This document shows, piece after piece, positions 28,201 through 36,735 of a stretch of 64,000 nucleotides of DNA. This stretch comes from Syntrophotalea acetylenivorans. GTDB taxonomy: Bacteria; Desulfobacterota; Desulfuromonadia; Desulfuromonadales; Syntrophotaleaceae. Location of the stretch: positions 620,001-684,000 of the forward strand of contig NZ_CP015519.1 of NCBI RefSeq assembly GCF_001887775.1, in the 5' to 3' direction. Every line of letters begins with the position of its first letter. The first letter of the stretch is position 1. The notes beneath the pieces are model-generated. The model ran no database searches. It saw nothing but the letters and a program-made list of their open reading frames with translations, and was not told where the DNA came from. The position numbers and the translations under genes were made by a program.

Positions 28201-28531
28201 AGGAGCCGGCTTCGAACTGCTTGCTACCGGAGGAACCGCCAGCTACCTGCAAGAGCAGGGCATAAAAGTAACTGCGATCAATAAGGTTAAAGAGGGACGT
28301 CCCCATTGTGTTGACGCTATCAAGAGTCGTGAAATAGCCATGGTTTTCAATACGACCTTTGGCCCCGATTCGGTCTCCGATTCCTATTCCATCCGCCGCT
28401 CTGCACTGATGCAGAACCTGGCCTATTTCACCACCGTTGCCGGCATTGAAGCGGCTGTGGCAGGAGTTCTGGCCCTTCAGCGAGAAACCCTTGACGTTAC
28501 CCCCCTTCAAGAGTATTATGTGCAACGTTGA
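25274..28531 (+). CDS. carB: Carbamoyl-phosphate synthase, large subunit
   Basis: 1085 residues with duplicated ATP-grasp halves. The first half has [19 protein letters not shown] and the second [18 protein letters not shown]; an oligomerisation domain lies between them. The C-terminal MGS-like allosteric domain (about residues 945-1085, with [17 protein letters not shown]) binds UMP, ornithine or similar effectors in homologues. It makes carbamoyl phosphate from bicarbonate, ammonia and two ATP. It ends the pyr operon and is followed by a strong terminator. Minus-strand open frames over it are by-products of codon use. Confidence 0.98.
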   Translation: MPKRTDIEKILIIGAGPIIIGQACEFDYSGTQACKALKEEGYSVILLNSNPATIMTDPDFADRTYIEPVTPESLERIIAKERPDAVLPTLGGQTALNTAVAVAKSGVLEKYGVELIGAKLPAIEKAEDRTLFKAAMEKIGVAVPRSGLAHDYHEAMEVVEHVGFPAIIRPSFTLGGTGGGIAYNREEYEVMAMAGIDASPTDEILVEESVIGWKEYELEVMRDMADNVVIICSIENLDPMGIHTGDSITVAPAQTLTDKEYQILRDASLKIIREIGVDTGGSNIQFGINPKDGRLVVIEMNPRVSRSSALASKATGFPIAKIAAKLSVGYTLDEIPNDITQETFASFEPTIDYVVTKIPRFTFEKFPQADSTLTTQMKSVGEVMSIGRTFKESLQKALRSLEIGSYGFESRIYETPAVYGQPLSEEVKNQLYSKLRTPNCEMLWYLADALRAGLSCDELYKETAIDPWFLNNIAQIVAMEKVLFERKPSSVIDDQSLADMLREAKEYGFSDRRLAALWQITEGEVRALRYRLNVRPVYKRVDTCGAEFVAHTPYLYSTYETECESLPTNKKKIMILGGGPNRIGQGIEFDYCCVHGVMALIEAGYETIMVNCNPETVSTDYDTSDRLYFEPLTLEDVLEIVDIEKPEGVIVQFGGQTPLKLAVALEEAGVPIIGTSPDAIDRAEDRERFQALLHKLELKQPENGLARSFEEAEQVAARIGYPVVVRPSYVLGGRAMEIVYQVEQLRNYMLHAVQASPDHPILVDKFLEQAIEVDVDALCDGTDVVIGGIMQHIEEAGIHSGDSACVLPPFSLDPELVEEIRRQTRALALELNVIGLMNIQFAVKDGVIYLLEVNPRASRTVPFVSKATGRPCAKIAARIMAGATLAELGVEGELTPEYMSVKEAVFPFVKFPGVDTLLGPEMKSTGEVMGIDADFGKAFAKAQLGAGVKLPTSGKIFVSIKDTDKPLVVDAMRQLEGAGFELLATGGTASYLQEQGIKVTAINKVKEGRPHCVDAIKSREIAMVFNTTFGPDSVSDSYSIRRSALMQNLAYFTTVAGIEAAVAGVLALQRETLDVTPLQEYYVQR

Positions 28532-28567
28532 AAAACTAGCATTCAGACATCATTAAAACATTCACCT

Positions 28568-28599
28568 TCGGGCGGGTTTTCCCGCCCGATGATTTTTTT
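28568..28599 (+). terminator. Intrinsic terminator of the pyr operon
   Basis: TCGGGCGGG, loop TTTT, CCCGCCCGA, then TGATTTTTTT: a perfect 9-bp G/C-rich stem with a T-run, 37 nt after carB. Confidence 0.95.
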
Positions 28600-28620
28600 A
28601 TTTAAGGAATCAATACCAGT

Positions 28621-29097
28621 ATGTCACGTTCAATCCCCATGACCGAGGAAGGTCATCGCCTTCTTCAGGAAGAGTTGAAAAATCTGATTCGTGTCGAGCG
28701 CCCCAAAGTCGTGCAAGAAATCGCCGAGGCTCGCGATCACGGTGACCTTTCTGAAAATGCTGAATACGATGCAGCCAAAAACCGTCAAGGCTTTATTGAA
28801 GGCCGTATCAAAGAGCTCAACGATAAAATAGCTCGGGCGGAAGTGATCGACCCTGCCACCTTGACTGGAGACAAAGTGCTTTTTGGGGCTAAGGTCACTC
28901 TATTCGACATTGATATCGAAAACGAAGTCACCTATCAAATTGTGGGTGAAGACGAAGCCGACATCAAAAAGGGGAAAATTTCCGTCACCTCACCGGTTGG
29001 CAAAGCCTTAATTGGGCGTAGCCTCGATACGGAAGTGCGCATTGCCGTACCTTCTGGCGTCAAAATTTATGAAATTACCGAAATCTGTTACGAATAG
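28621..29097 (+). CDS. greA: Transcription elongation factor GreA
   Basis: 158 residues. It enters the secondary channel of RNA polymerase and stimulates cleavage of backtracked RNA. The N-terminal coiled coil carries RDHGDLSENAEYDAAKNRQG with the acidic tip, and a C-terminal FKBP-like domain holds SPVGKALIGR. It begins just after the pyr terminator and probably starts a unit with the DUF1858 gene and recG. Confidence 0.97.
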   Translation: MSRSIPMTEEGHRLLQEELKNLIRVERPKVVQEIAEARDHGDLSENAEYDAAKNRQGFIEGRIKELNDKIARAEVIDPATLTGDKVLFGAKVTLFDIDIENEVTYQIVGEDEADIKKGKISVTSPVGKALIGRSLDTEVRIAVPSGVKIYEITEICYE

Positions 29098-29129
29098 TCG
29101 TCGTTTATTCGGCAGCGAAAGGACCTCGC

Positions 29130-29333
29130 ATGAACCTCAAAGTTAATAAGAATATGACCTTTAAAGACGTCCTCGATATGGGACCTGAGGTGGTGCAGGT
29201 CTTTGTTAAATACAATATGGGTTGTGTCGGCTGCGCCGCCGCCAAATTCGAAAGCATTGAGCAAGGCGCCAAAGCTCACGGTGTAAATCTCGATGATCTG
29301 CTCCGAGATCTTAATAATGCCCTTAACGATTAA
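29130..29333 (+). CDS. DUF1858 redox-disulfide domain protein
   Basis: 67 residues, close to a minimal DUF1858 domain: VNKNMTFKDVLDMGPEV, YNMGCVGC with the CxxC pair, and LDDLLRDLNNALND. The family is associated with hybrid-cluster proteins and is suspected to be a redox or ligand-binding module; its role is unknown. It lies between greA and recG with short gaps. It is the intact relative of the one-cysteine protein at 2098-2346. Confidence 0.88.
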   Translation: MNLKVNKNMTFKDVLDMGPEVVQVFVKYNMGCVGCAAAKFESIEQGAKAHGVNLDDLLRDLNNALND

Positions 29334-29349
29334 TTGACGGGGAGGGCAG

Positions 29350-31503
29350 GTGTCCGCCTCTCGCAATGAACCGCTAAACTCTAATCCCCTTGCCACTCCC
29401 CTAAGCAACTTAAGGGGAGTGGGCCCGCGCATCGCCGAAAAACTTGGCAAATTAGGCCTTTCAGACGTCGAAAGCGTCCTATACTCCCTTCCTTTACGCT
29501 ACGAAGACCGCCGCCAAATACGCAAAATTTCACAACTACATGATCATGGCATACAAGTTTTTTCCGGGAAAATTCTCGCGGTTGGTGAGTCTCAGACCGC
29601 AAGACGCCGTAAAAAACTCTACGAAGTGGTAGTCAGTGATGGCACCGGACAAGTATCTCTCAAATGGTTTCACTACCGTAAACCCTTCATGCAGCAACGT
29701 TTTATCGTTGGTCGTCACGCGGTGTTCATCGGTGAACCCAAACGTTTTGGTGCTGTTCGGGAAGTTCACCATCCGGACGTGGAATTTCTTGCCCCAAACC
29801 AGTCAACTTCCGAGTTAACGGTCACGGATCCACTATCCTATGGCTGTTATTTACCCGTATATCACCTGACAGAAGGCCTTCACCAAAAAACTGCCCGCAA
29901 AATATGGCGTGAGGCCGTGGAACGTTATGCACCCTTAGCTTTTTCGCCACTCCCCGACGAAATTCGCCAACGCCAGGGGTTATTGCCCCTTGCGAAAGCC
30001 TTACAAGAAGCCCATTGGCCCAGCTCTGAAACATCTTTTGATGAGTTGGAAGGAGGGACCGACTTGGCTCGCCGCTCGTTGGTCTTTGACGAATTTTTCT
30101 TCTTGGAACTCGGCTTAGCTCTTCGTCGTCAAGGCATTGAGCTTGAGAAGGGTTTTGCTTTTACTGTGGCCCACAAGTATACGGCACCTTTGGCCAAGAT
30201 GTTGCCTTACCGATTAACCGAAGCCCAGCGAAGGGTCCTTAATGAAATCAAACGGGACATGATGGTCGAGCGGCCGATGAATCGTTTATTGCAGGGGGAT
30301 GTCGGCAGCGGAAAAACCATTGTCGCTTTGATGAGTGCCTTGATCGCCATTGAAAATAATACTCAGGTGGCTTTAGTTGCTCCAACGGAAATTTTAGCTG
30401 AGCAACATTACCTACAGTTTCACCCCTGGCTCGACAAGCTGGGTCTTAGAGTTGTGTATCTATCAGGCTCAACTTCGGTAAAGGATAAAAAGGCCATCTT
30501 GCACCAAATCGCTGTCGGTGAAGTCCATATGGTGGTCGGTACTCACGCGGTTTTACAGCAGGGCGTTGAATTTCATAAGCTGGGTCTCGGTATCATCGAT
30601 GAACAGCATCGTTTTGGCGTCAAGCAAAGGGCCGCCTTGCGTAAAAAGGGAAAACACCCCGACTTGCTGGTGATGACGGCAACACCCATACCTCGTTCCC
30701 TGGCTCTTACGGTATACGGGGATCTGGCCCTGAGCATTATTGATGAGTTGCCACCCGGACGCACCCCCGTTAAAACCTTGTGTTTGACGGATCAATTCCG
30801 GCAAAAAGCCTACAAGCACATTCAATCTAAGATCGCCAAGGGGGAACAGGCGTATATTGTTTACCCCCTGGTCGAAGAAACAGAAAAAAGTGACTTGTTA
30901 GCCGCCACCGAAGGTTTTGAGTGTTTACAGAAGGATATTTTCCCTGACTTTAAGCTCGGGTTGTTACATGGTCGGCTTAGACCAGAAGAAAAGGAACAGC
31001 TTATGCGCGAGTTTAAGTCCGGCGAAATTCAACTGTTGGTGTCCACCACAGTCATCGAGGTCGGAATCGACGTGCCTAACGCATCCGTTATGATGATTGA
31101 ACACGCTGAAAGATTCGGCCTTGCACAATTGCACCAACTTAGAGGCCGCGTCGGTCGGGGTGCGGCTGAGAGCCATTGTTTACTAATGCGTTCTGAGCGC
31201 TGTTCAGAAGTAGGCCGGAAACGCTTGGCCGTGATGGTAGAAAGCAACGATGGTTTCCGCATTGCTGAAGCGGACCTTGAAATCAGGGGGCCCGGCGAGG
31301 TGTTAGGTACAAAGCAATCAGGGATGCCGGACTTTCGAGTCGCTAATCTTTTAAAAGACGGTCGTGTTTTAGAAGAGGCTCGGCAGGAGGCCTTTCAATT
31401 GGTTGAAGGCCATAAATTCCTCGATAACCCTCGATATGATGATTTGCGTCTTGAGTTAAAAAAACGATGGGGAGGACGCCTGGAGTTAGCCAGTCTTGGT
31501 TAA
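29350..31503 (+). CDS. recG: ATP-dependent DNA helicase RecG
   Basis: 717-residue superfamily 2 helicase that reverses stalled forks and processes branched DNA. It has an N-terminal wedge/OB domain, Walker A GDVGSGKT, DEQHRFG box (motif II), TATPIPRSLALT (motif III) and the TRG-region motif HQLRGRVGRG. The start is GTG at 29350, after GGGGAGGGC. It is normal in length and follows the DUF1858 gene by 16 nt. Confidence 0.97.
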   Translation: MSASRNEPLNSNPLATPLSNLRGVGPRIAEKLGKLGLSDVESVLYSLPLRYEDRRQIRKISQLHDHGIQVFSGKILAVGESQTARRRKKLYEVVVSDGTGQVSLKWFHYRKPFMQQRFIVGRHAVFIGEPKRFGAVREVHHPDVEFLAPNQSTSELTVTDPLSYGCYLPVYHLTEGLHQKTARKIWREAVERYAPLAFSPLPDEIRQRQGLLPLAKALQEAHWPSSETSFDELEGGTDLARRSLVFDEFFFLELGLALRRQGIELEKGFAFTVAHKYTAPLAKMLPYRLTEAQRRVLNEIKRDMMVERPMNRLLQGDVGSGKTIVALMSALIAIENNTQVALVAPTEILAEQHYLQFHPWLDKLGLRVVYLSGSTSVKDKKAILHQIAVGEVHMVVGTHAVLQQGVEFHKLGLGIIDEQHRFGVKQRAALRKKGKHPDLLVMTATPIPRSLALTVYGDLALSIIDELPPGRTPVKTLCLTDQFRQKAYKHIQSKIAKGEQAYIVYPLVEETEKSDLLAATEGFECLQKDIFPDFKLGLLHGRLRPEEKEQLMREFKSGEIQLLVSTTVIEVGIDVPNASVMMIEHAERFGLAQLHQLRGRVGRGAAESHCLLMRSERCSEVGRKRLAVMVESNDGFRIAEADLEIRGPGEVLGTKQSGMPDFRVANLLKDGRVLEEARQEAFQLVEGHKFLDNPRYDDLRLELKKRWGGRLELASLG

Positions 31504-31590
31504 AGACAAATATTTCCCTTTATCATTTTGTTAGTTTACATAATATATATTATCCGACTCAACGTCTAATGGTCGTTTGGGTGGTCTCTC

Positions 31591-31809
31591 ATGACTACCC
31601 CTGGCCAACGTCGGACACAGCTTGCCAGAGAACGCCTTTCTAAGCTCCAATTCTACGTTGACTCCCTGACCAATATTGAGCGGTCCAAGCTGGCTGCTCG
31701 ATACCTTCGTAAAGTTCCTTCTAAATACCGTTCGTATCTTCTCCGTAAGATGACCATTGCAGAGCTTGCCTTCTGCCAGGTCTTTTCTAGGGAGACCTAC
31801 GGATGGTAA
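31591..31809 (+). CDS. Small basic hypothetical protein
   Basis: 72 residues, rich in Arg/Lys and helical (RSKLAARYLRKVPSKYRSYLLRK), with no signal peptide or known motif. The Shine-Dalgarno is poor (GGGTGG). It lies in a gene-poor stretch after recG, and a second small ORF overlaps its stop. It may be a genuine accessory gene, a fragment, or chance. I do not recognise it. Confidence 0.4.
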   Translation: MTTPGQRRTQLARERLSKLQFYVDSLTNIERSKLAARYLRKVPSKYRSYLLRKMTIAELAFCQVFSRETYGW

Positions 31810-31934
31810 CTACTCCAACCAACTATCGAAAAAAGAGCGGTAATGTTTATCCCTTCTTCACGGAACATCCTCGACATTATATATGCATGTACATCACGCA
31901 CCCAATTCTCTCTGTTGAATTGACGCAATTTTGA
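31803..31934 (+). CDS. Possible 43-residue ORF coupled to the preceding one
   Basis: The ATG overlaps the TGG-TAA end of the preceding ORF, and GGGAGA lies about 8 nt before it, so translation could be coupled. The product (MVTTPTNYRKKSGNVYPFF…) is unlike anything I know. It could be a remnant of a decayed gene. Weak call. Confidence 0.25.
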   Translation: MVTTPTNYRKKSGNVYPFFTEHPRHYICMYITHPILSVELTQF

Positions 31935-32365
31935 ATCAGGTCTTGAAGATGCGTCTTCCATGGTGATTCAGGAGGGAATACTTTTTCTGGGAATCAACAA
32001 TAGCATTTACCATATTTCTACTATCATTTTTGTGGTAGGGAAATGGAACTTGCAATAATATGGCGGCAACACCCAACTGGCTTATTTATATAGAGAAACT
32101 CCAGCCTTTGGATATAAGTTGGGGTTCAGTTTTGATTATCGCCCTTCCCTCATCTGATGCGAAGCCATCGTCAATTGAAATAGTTTTTTAGAGAGAATTG
32201 ACGGGGACGGCCGGCACAACAACGACAAGGACTTTTAAGAAAAACTGCGGAACCTTCCCTGAACAACACCAAAGGTGAACAAGGTGGACATAACCCACTG
32301 TCAACCAAAGGAGGCCATGTGCCATACGTATGGAAAAATGGCTCCGCAGCTCTTGAATACGATTG
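31935..32365. other. Gene-poor stretch between the small ORFs and the porin pseudogene
   Basis: About 430 nt without a supported ORF, RNA gene or clear terminator. Near 32075-32135, CCAACT…TTATTTATA can pair imperfectly with TATAAGTTGG. The TTGACGGGGA word at about 32199-32208 also occurs before recG. Neither gives a function. It may be decayed accessory DNA. Confidence 0.35.
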
Positions 32366-33689
32366 TCAGAAAGAATAAATCAGTTCGGCACGAAGGAACG
32401 AGGCCGTATGATCCTGTTGATCGTCCGTATAATAATTTCCAGGTTCCATGAATTCAAACAAAAGATGTCCTGAAAGTTTATCTTTCTGGGTAAACAGTTT
32501 TTCCTTGAGGGTAAAGTTGTTTTTGCAGGTAATAAGCAAACCGCGGTCATGGCCTCCGCCCGCACCGTTGTCCTCAGGGGCCCACATATATCCGAGCAGG
32601 AGGTTAATCTTCAATTTTTTAAGGGGTGAAATGGAAAAGTCGATATAGGGCATATTCAAGTTGGACCAGCGGCCTGCGCCATCGGTGTCATATGCATAGA
32701 CGTATAATTCGCTGTATTGCGGCCAACGAGCCCAGAGCGGATTCCATCCCTCATCCTTGGACGTATCGGGATCGTCGCCTGAAAGATAATACCAGCCGAG
32801 GCCGAGGCGTGCCTTCTGCGCGGCAAGGGCTTCTATGAACAAAACTGCCTTGGCATCGATCATAAACGCAGAGATGTCATCGCCAACCTGATAGGCTGCC
32901 TCCAGGTTGCCCTTTAGATGAGTGGTGAGGGTCGGCATCAAGCGGGTGCCAACGGTATGGCGGTCATTGTTGTTAAGAAAAGAGACATCTTGTTCATGGG
33001 TCTTGATGAGATAGTACGCCTCAAACGGAAGCTTTTCGATGGATTTGTTTTTAACATAAACACCGCCCCCCGTTTCCGCGCCGTCAAAGGCGTTTCCGCC
33101 CGTAAAGCCGACAATGTCGCGATCTTGGGTGTGCATGGCTAGGGGATCTTGCGCCTGGGTGTGTAGTAGAAGAAAGTCGACAGTTGTGTCTGCAAAACCG
33201 GAATAGGTCAATTTCACGGCATCAAAGTAAATCGTTCTAGAACCATCCTTGGGGGTTCCGTCAAGGATCAGTTTCCCTGTTCCATAAATCAGGTCCTGGC
33301 GTCCGAAGCGCAGGGTCCAGTCGCTCTTTTTCCAGTCAAAAAACAGGTTGTCGATTACAATTTCGTCTAACGAGTCCCAGGAGTCGTTGTCCGGATCCAG
33401 ATAGGTGCGGAATTCATTTACGAGGCGGGCTTTCACCAAAAAGTCATCGCTGCGGTGGTACTCCCCCAGAGGCGGGTCCGATAACGCTGGAAATGATTAT
33501 GGCCACCACGTGCCTCACCGCCGTTGGTGTAAGGAATATTGTCAAAATAGACCTCGCGAAGCCGAATGTCCCCCCGAACAAAAACTCCGGACCTGCAGCC
33601 TCAGCTTTCACATTTTGATCAGCGCAGACCGGGAAAGACAGAAAGGCCATCAAAAGCATCAGGAAAGTAATTTTCAATTTGCACCCCAT
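32366..33689 (-). pseudogene. Outer-membrane porin (alginate_exp type), broken by two frameshifts
   Basis: A beta-barrel protein of about 441 residues if restored. The signal peptide is intact (MGCKLKITFLMLLMAFLSFP…CADQ, from 33689). After FLFGG the frame is lost at a six-G run (about 33569-33574 on the minus strand); one more G gives DIRLREVYFDN. A second shift follows RYRTRLWG at a five-G run (about 33472-33476); one more G gives EYHRSDDFLVKARLVNEF. The rest (LVKARL… to the terminal aromatic ELIYSF) is intact and alternates like a barrel. Loss, sequencing error or slippage variation are all possible. The barrel would sit in the outer membrane; the cargo is unknown. Confidence 0.8.
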
Positions 33690-34086
33690 AACAACACCCC
33701 TTTTTACATTCCAAAAAAAGATCCAAGATTAAAGCAACCTCACTGTGGCAAAAACAGGCCTTGTTTGTTTTTGTCACCCCCGAACTTGGTCCAAGTGGAG
33801 GATTAAAATACGGTTCTATAAACCAAAACGAGAATGCCATGAACGTCAACAGAAACGCAACACCTTTTCCATCAAAGCCAGTGTTTTTGGCGTCCTTGAA
33901 GCAGTGGCATGGCCAGAAAATGCTGTCTTATTCGTATTGTCACTGGGATATAGTCTGCTGTTTGACTTGTAGGCTGGATTGTAGAAATTACCACGGGCAG
34001 TTAATGGTCATGCCCCGACCCCATTCCACAACACCTATAGGCACTGAACTGTAAAGTAATATGTGTAGTTGTGTAGCTTTAAACGT
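33690..34086. other. Gene-free stretch between porin and tRNA-Pro
   Basis: About 400 nt; open frames here lack ribosome sites and look like chance. The porin promoter should lie here on the minus strand. It directly faces the 3' end of the tRNA gene, a common integration spot, but I find no integrase or duplicated tRNA end. Confidence 0.4.
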
Positions 34087-34118
34087 AAAAAAGCCGTGAC
34101 TTTCGTCACGGCTTTTTT
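34087..34118 (-). terminator. Terminator of tRNA-Pro
   Basis: Symmetric hairpin: AAAAAAGCCGTGAC, loop TTTC, GTCACGGCTTTTTT. Read on the minus strand it gives a T-run right after the stem, five bases beyond the tRNA CCA end. Confidence 0.9.
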
Positions 34119-34122
34119 GGCG

Positions 34123-34200
<78 letters not shown>

Positions 34201-34287
34201 TCAATCAACGCGTGCGGATTATTGTCCATCCGCCATAAAATGTCAAGAATAAAAGACCCTTGAAACACGCCTCTTCTTACAAAAAAT

Positions 34288-34309
34288 CAAGTGGCCTGCA
34301 AGTGGCCTG
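34288..34309. repeat. Perfect 11-bp tandem repeat
   Basis: CAAGTGGCCTG occurs twice without a spacer, between the ACT gene and tRNA-Pro. It is too short to assign; it could be a protein-binding site or a remnant. Confidence 0.7.
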
Positions 34310-34335
34310 GTTTTACTTCATAGGCCTTAAAATTA

Positions 34336-34767
34336 CTACATACTGTAGACAGCTTCGGCTGACAGAACCTCGACGTCATTCGAGGTTAAGGCCGCAATTG
34401 CCTGCTCACTGTCATCGAAACGAAAAATAATGACCGCATGATCCCCACAACGCTCGACAAAGGCATAGAGATATTCAACGGTAATTTTGGCTTCATCCAG
34501 GATGTGTAAGATATGCGCGAGCCCCATGGGACGATCAGGCACCTGGACCGCCACCACATCCGTTTTATCCACGGTGAAACCCTCTTCCGTGAGTGCCTTT
34601 TTCGCCACATCTGTCCGGTCGACAATCAACCGCAAAATGCCGAAATCGGAGGTCTCAGCTAAAGAAAGAGCCCGAATATTCACTTCGGCCTTGCCAAGGG
34701 CGGCAGTGGCCTGAGCAAGTTTCCCTGCTCGGTTTTCTATAAAAACAGAAATTTGTTGTACGGTCAT
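34336..34767 (-). CDS. Tandem ACT-domain protein linked to phenylacetate-CoA ligase
   Basis: 143 residues forming two ACT domains: about 5-70 (QISVFIENRAGKLAQATAALG) and 71-140 (VPDRPMGLAHILHILDEAKI). ACT pairs bind amino acids; this short stand-alone form is regularly found beside PaaK and IorAB, where it may sense aromatic amino acids or their products. AAAAGGAGAG precedes the ATG and paaK ends 22 nt upstream. A regulatory partner of that pathway is the best guess. Confidence 0.88.
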   Translation of the reverse strand: MTVQQISVFIENRAGKLAQATAALGKAEVNIRALSLAETSDFGILRLIVDRTDVAKKALTEEGFTVDKTDVVAVQVPDRPMGLAHILHILDEAKITVEYLYAFVERCGDHAVIIFRFDDSEQAIAALTSNDVEVLSAEAVYSM

Positions 34768-34789
34768 CTGCCCTCTCCTTTTAATCTTG

Positions 34790-36091
34790 CTAGCCTTTAC
34801 GCAGATCGATAACCCTCTTGGCTTTTCCTTCGCTCCGGGTTATCGATTTTGGTTCCACCAGGCGAACCTTGCAGGTGATGTTGAGAAGACTTTTGATCTC
34901 GTGACGTATGCGCTCGCTCAAACCCTGCATGACACGGATCTCATCGGAAAAAAGATCTTCAGTGACTTCGACCTGAACTTCGAGGGAGTCGAGATTGTCT
35001 TCACGGTTAACGATTAGCTGGTAGTGAGGTTCGACACCTTCGACCTGCATTAACACACTTTCGATTTGAGACGGGAAAACGTTAACCCCACGTATGATCA
35101 ACATATCGTCGCTGCGCCCACTCATGCGTTGCAGGCGACGATGGCTACGGCCACAAACACAGGGCTCGCTGATGAACCGAGTGATATCACGGGTGCGATA
35201 ACGAATCATGGGAATGCCTTCTTTGGTGATGGTAGTGATCACCAGCTCCCCTTCTTCGCCGTCGGCTAATACTTCTCCCGTCTGCGGGTTGATAATCTCG
35301 GCAATAAAATGGTCTTCCCATATATGGAGGCCGTTTTGAGCTTCGATGCATTCGATGGCCACACCGGGACCGAGAATCTCCGACAAGCCATAAATGTCGA
35401 TAGCCTTGATGTTCAGTTTTTGCTCGATTTCCTGGCGTATCGATTCGCTCCAAGGTTCGGCACCAAGGATACCAACCTTGAGAGCAAAAGAACGGATGTC
35501 CAGACCTTCCTCGGCAGCGGCTTCAGCAAGGTAAAGGCTATAGGAAGGGGTGCAGGTAATGACAGTGGAACCGAAATCCTGCATGATCATGATCTGCTTT
35601 TTGGTGTTGCCGCCGGACATGGGAATGACTGCAGCGCCGAGCTTTTCGGCTCCGTAATGAGCTCCAAGACCACCCGTAAAGAGACCGTAGCCGTAGGCAT
35701 TATGAATTACATCTCCGCGGGCTACACCGGCAGCTGCAAATGAACGAGCCATCAATTCGGACCACATATCGATATCGCGACGAGTATAACCAACAACGGT
35801 CGGCTTCCCGGTCGTGCCTGATGAAGCATGCAAACGCACAATCTGCTCCATCGGCACGGCAAACAAACCGTAAGGATAGTTGTCACGCATGTCCTGCTTA
35901 AGCGTGAAGGGCAAACGCTGCAGGTCTTCCAGGCTCTTTATCTGCTCGGGTTTAATCCCTGCCTTGTCAAAAGATTCCCGATAAAAGGGAACCCGGGCAT
36001 AGACCCTTTCCAGGGTATGTTGCAGACGTTTCAACTGCAGTGCAGCCAAAGCCTCGCGAGGTAACGTTTCGAATTCATCATTCCAGATCAT
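34790..36091 (-). CDS. paaK: Phenylacetate-CoA ligase
   Basis: 433-residue ANL enzyme activating phenylacetate (or indole- and hydroxyphenylacetate) to its CoA ester with ATP. Motifs: [38 protein letters not shown] and the C-terminal basic end with [12 protein letters not shown]. It matches the short PaaK form in length. Gene order iorA-iorB-paaK-ACT points to use of aryl-acetates or thioester products from aromatic amino acids. Confidence 0.95.
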   Translation of the reverse strand: MIWNDEFETLPREALAALQLKRLQHTLERVYARVPFYRESFDKAGIKPEQIKSLEDLQRLPFTLKQDMRDNYPYGLFAVPMEQIVRLHASSGTTGKPTVVGYTRRDIDMWSELMARSFAAAGVARGDVIHNAYGYGLFTGGLGAHYGAEKLGAAVIPMSGGNTKKQIMIMQDFGSTVITCTPSYSLYLAEAAAEEGLDIRSFALKVGILGAEPWSESIRQEIEQKLNIKAIDIYGLSEILGPGVAIECIEAQNGLHIWEDHFIAEIINPQTGEVLADGEEGELVITTITKEGIPMIRYRTRDITRFISEPCVCGRSHRRLQRMSGRSDDMLIIRGVNVFPSQIESVLMQVEGVEPHYQLIVNREDNLDSLEVQVEVTEDLFSDEIRVMQGLSERIRHEIKSLLNITCKVRLVEPKSITRSEGKAKRVIDLRKG

Positions 36092-36156
36092 GGCTGTATC
36101 CTATAACACTCGGTTATGACCAGATAAACAGTGTCAGCACCGAACAATTTACCAAG

Positions 36157-36735
36157 TCACAGATTGCGACCCAAGCTGAAGGCCTTCAGGTTTTCTTCCA
36201 GGTACTTAGCGGGAACCATTTTTTGTAAAGTCTGCTGCCAGAAGCTGTCGTCAATATCGATATTCTTCGACAAGGCTCCGAGTAGCACGACATTCACGGT
36301 TCTCTGATTGCCGGCATCGGAAGCCAGCTGCAACCCGTCAACGAGCTTGGTGTCAGGGAAAGCCGCCTTGATTTTTGCCGGTATATCAACAGGGTAACTC
36401 TCCTTGCCAAGGGTAACCGGAGCAGGAAACACCTGCAGGTTGTTGGCTAGAACGCTCCCGCCCTTCCGAACCAGCGGCAAGTAACGATAGGTCTCAAGCA
36501 ATTCAAAGCCGAGCAGCATATCAGCCTGCCCTTCGGGAATAATTGATGAATACACCTTCTTACCGTAACGGATATGGGAAACAACACTGCCACCCCGTTG
36601 AGACATGCCGTGGATTTCATTTTTTTTGACGTCAAAACCGGCCAGCATGAGTACTTCTGAAAGGACTTCACTAGCCAGCAGGATGCCCTGGCCGCCTACA
36701 CCGGAAATGAGAATATTGGTCACTTCATTACTCAT
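36157..36735 (-). CDS. iorB: Indolepyruvate:ferredoxin oxidoreductase, beta subunit
   Basis: 192 residues. It is the gamma-type domain of the 2-oxoacid:ferredoxin oxidoreductases, with GVGGQGILLASEVL and SQRGGSVVSHIRYG. With IorA it turns aryl-pyruvates into aryl-acetyl-CoA and reduced ferredoxin. I start at the ATG at 36735, which overlaps the iorA stop region by 8 nt; a longer reading starts inside iorA. Confidence 0.95.
   Translation of the reverse strand: MSNEVTNILISGVGGQGILLASEVLSEVLMLAGFDVKKNEIHGMSQRGGSVVSHIRYGKKVYSSIIPEGQADMLLGFELLETYRYLPLVRKGGSVLANNLQVFPAPVTLGKESYPVDIPAKIKAAFPDTKLVDGLQLASDAGNQRTVNVVLLGALSKNIDIDDSFWQQTLQKMVPAKYLEENLKAFSLGRNL

Noticed and set aside
27539-28525. 328-codon minus-strand frame inside carB
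   Set aside because: Shadow of the carB reading frame; no family features.
32195-32212. Possible REP or transposase relic (TTGACGGGGA word)
   Set aside because: A short word shared with one other place is not enough for a mobile-element call.
33745-34054. Two plus-strand ORFs upstream of tRNA-Pro
   Set aside because: No ribosome sites, odd composition, and they lie over the porin promoter region.
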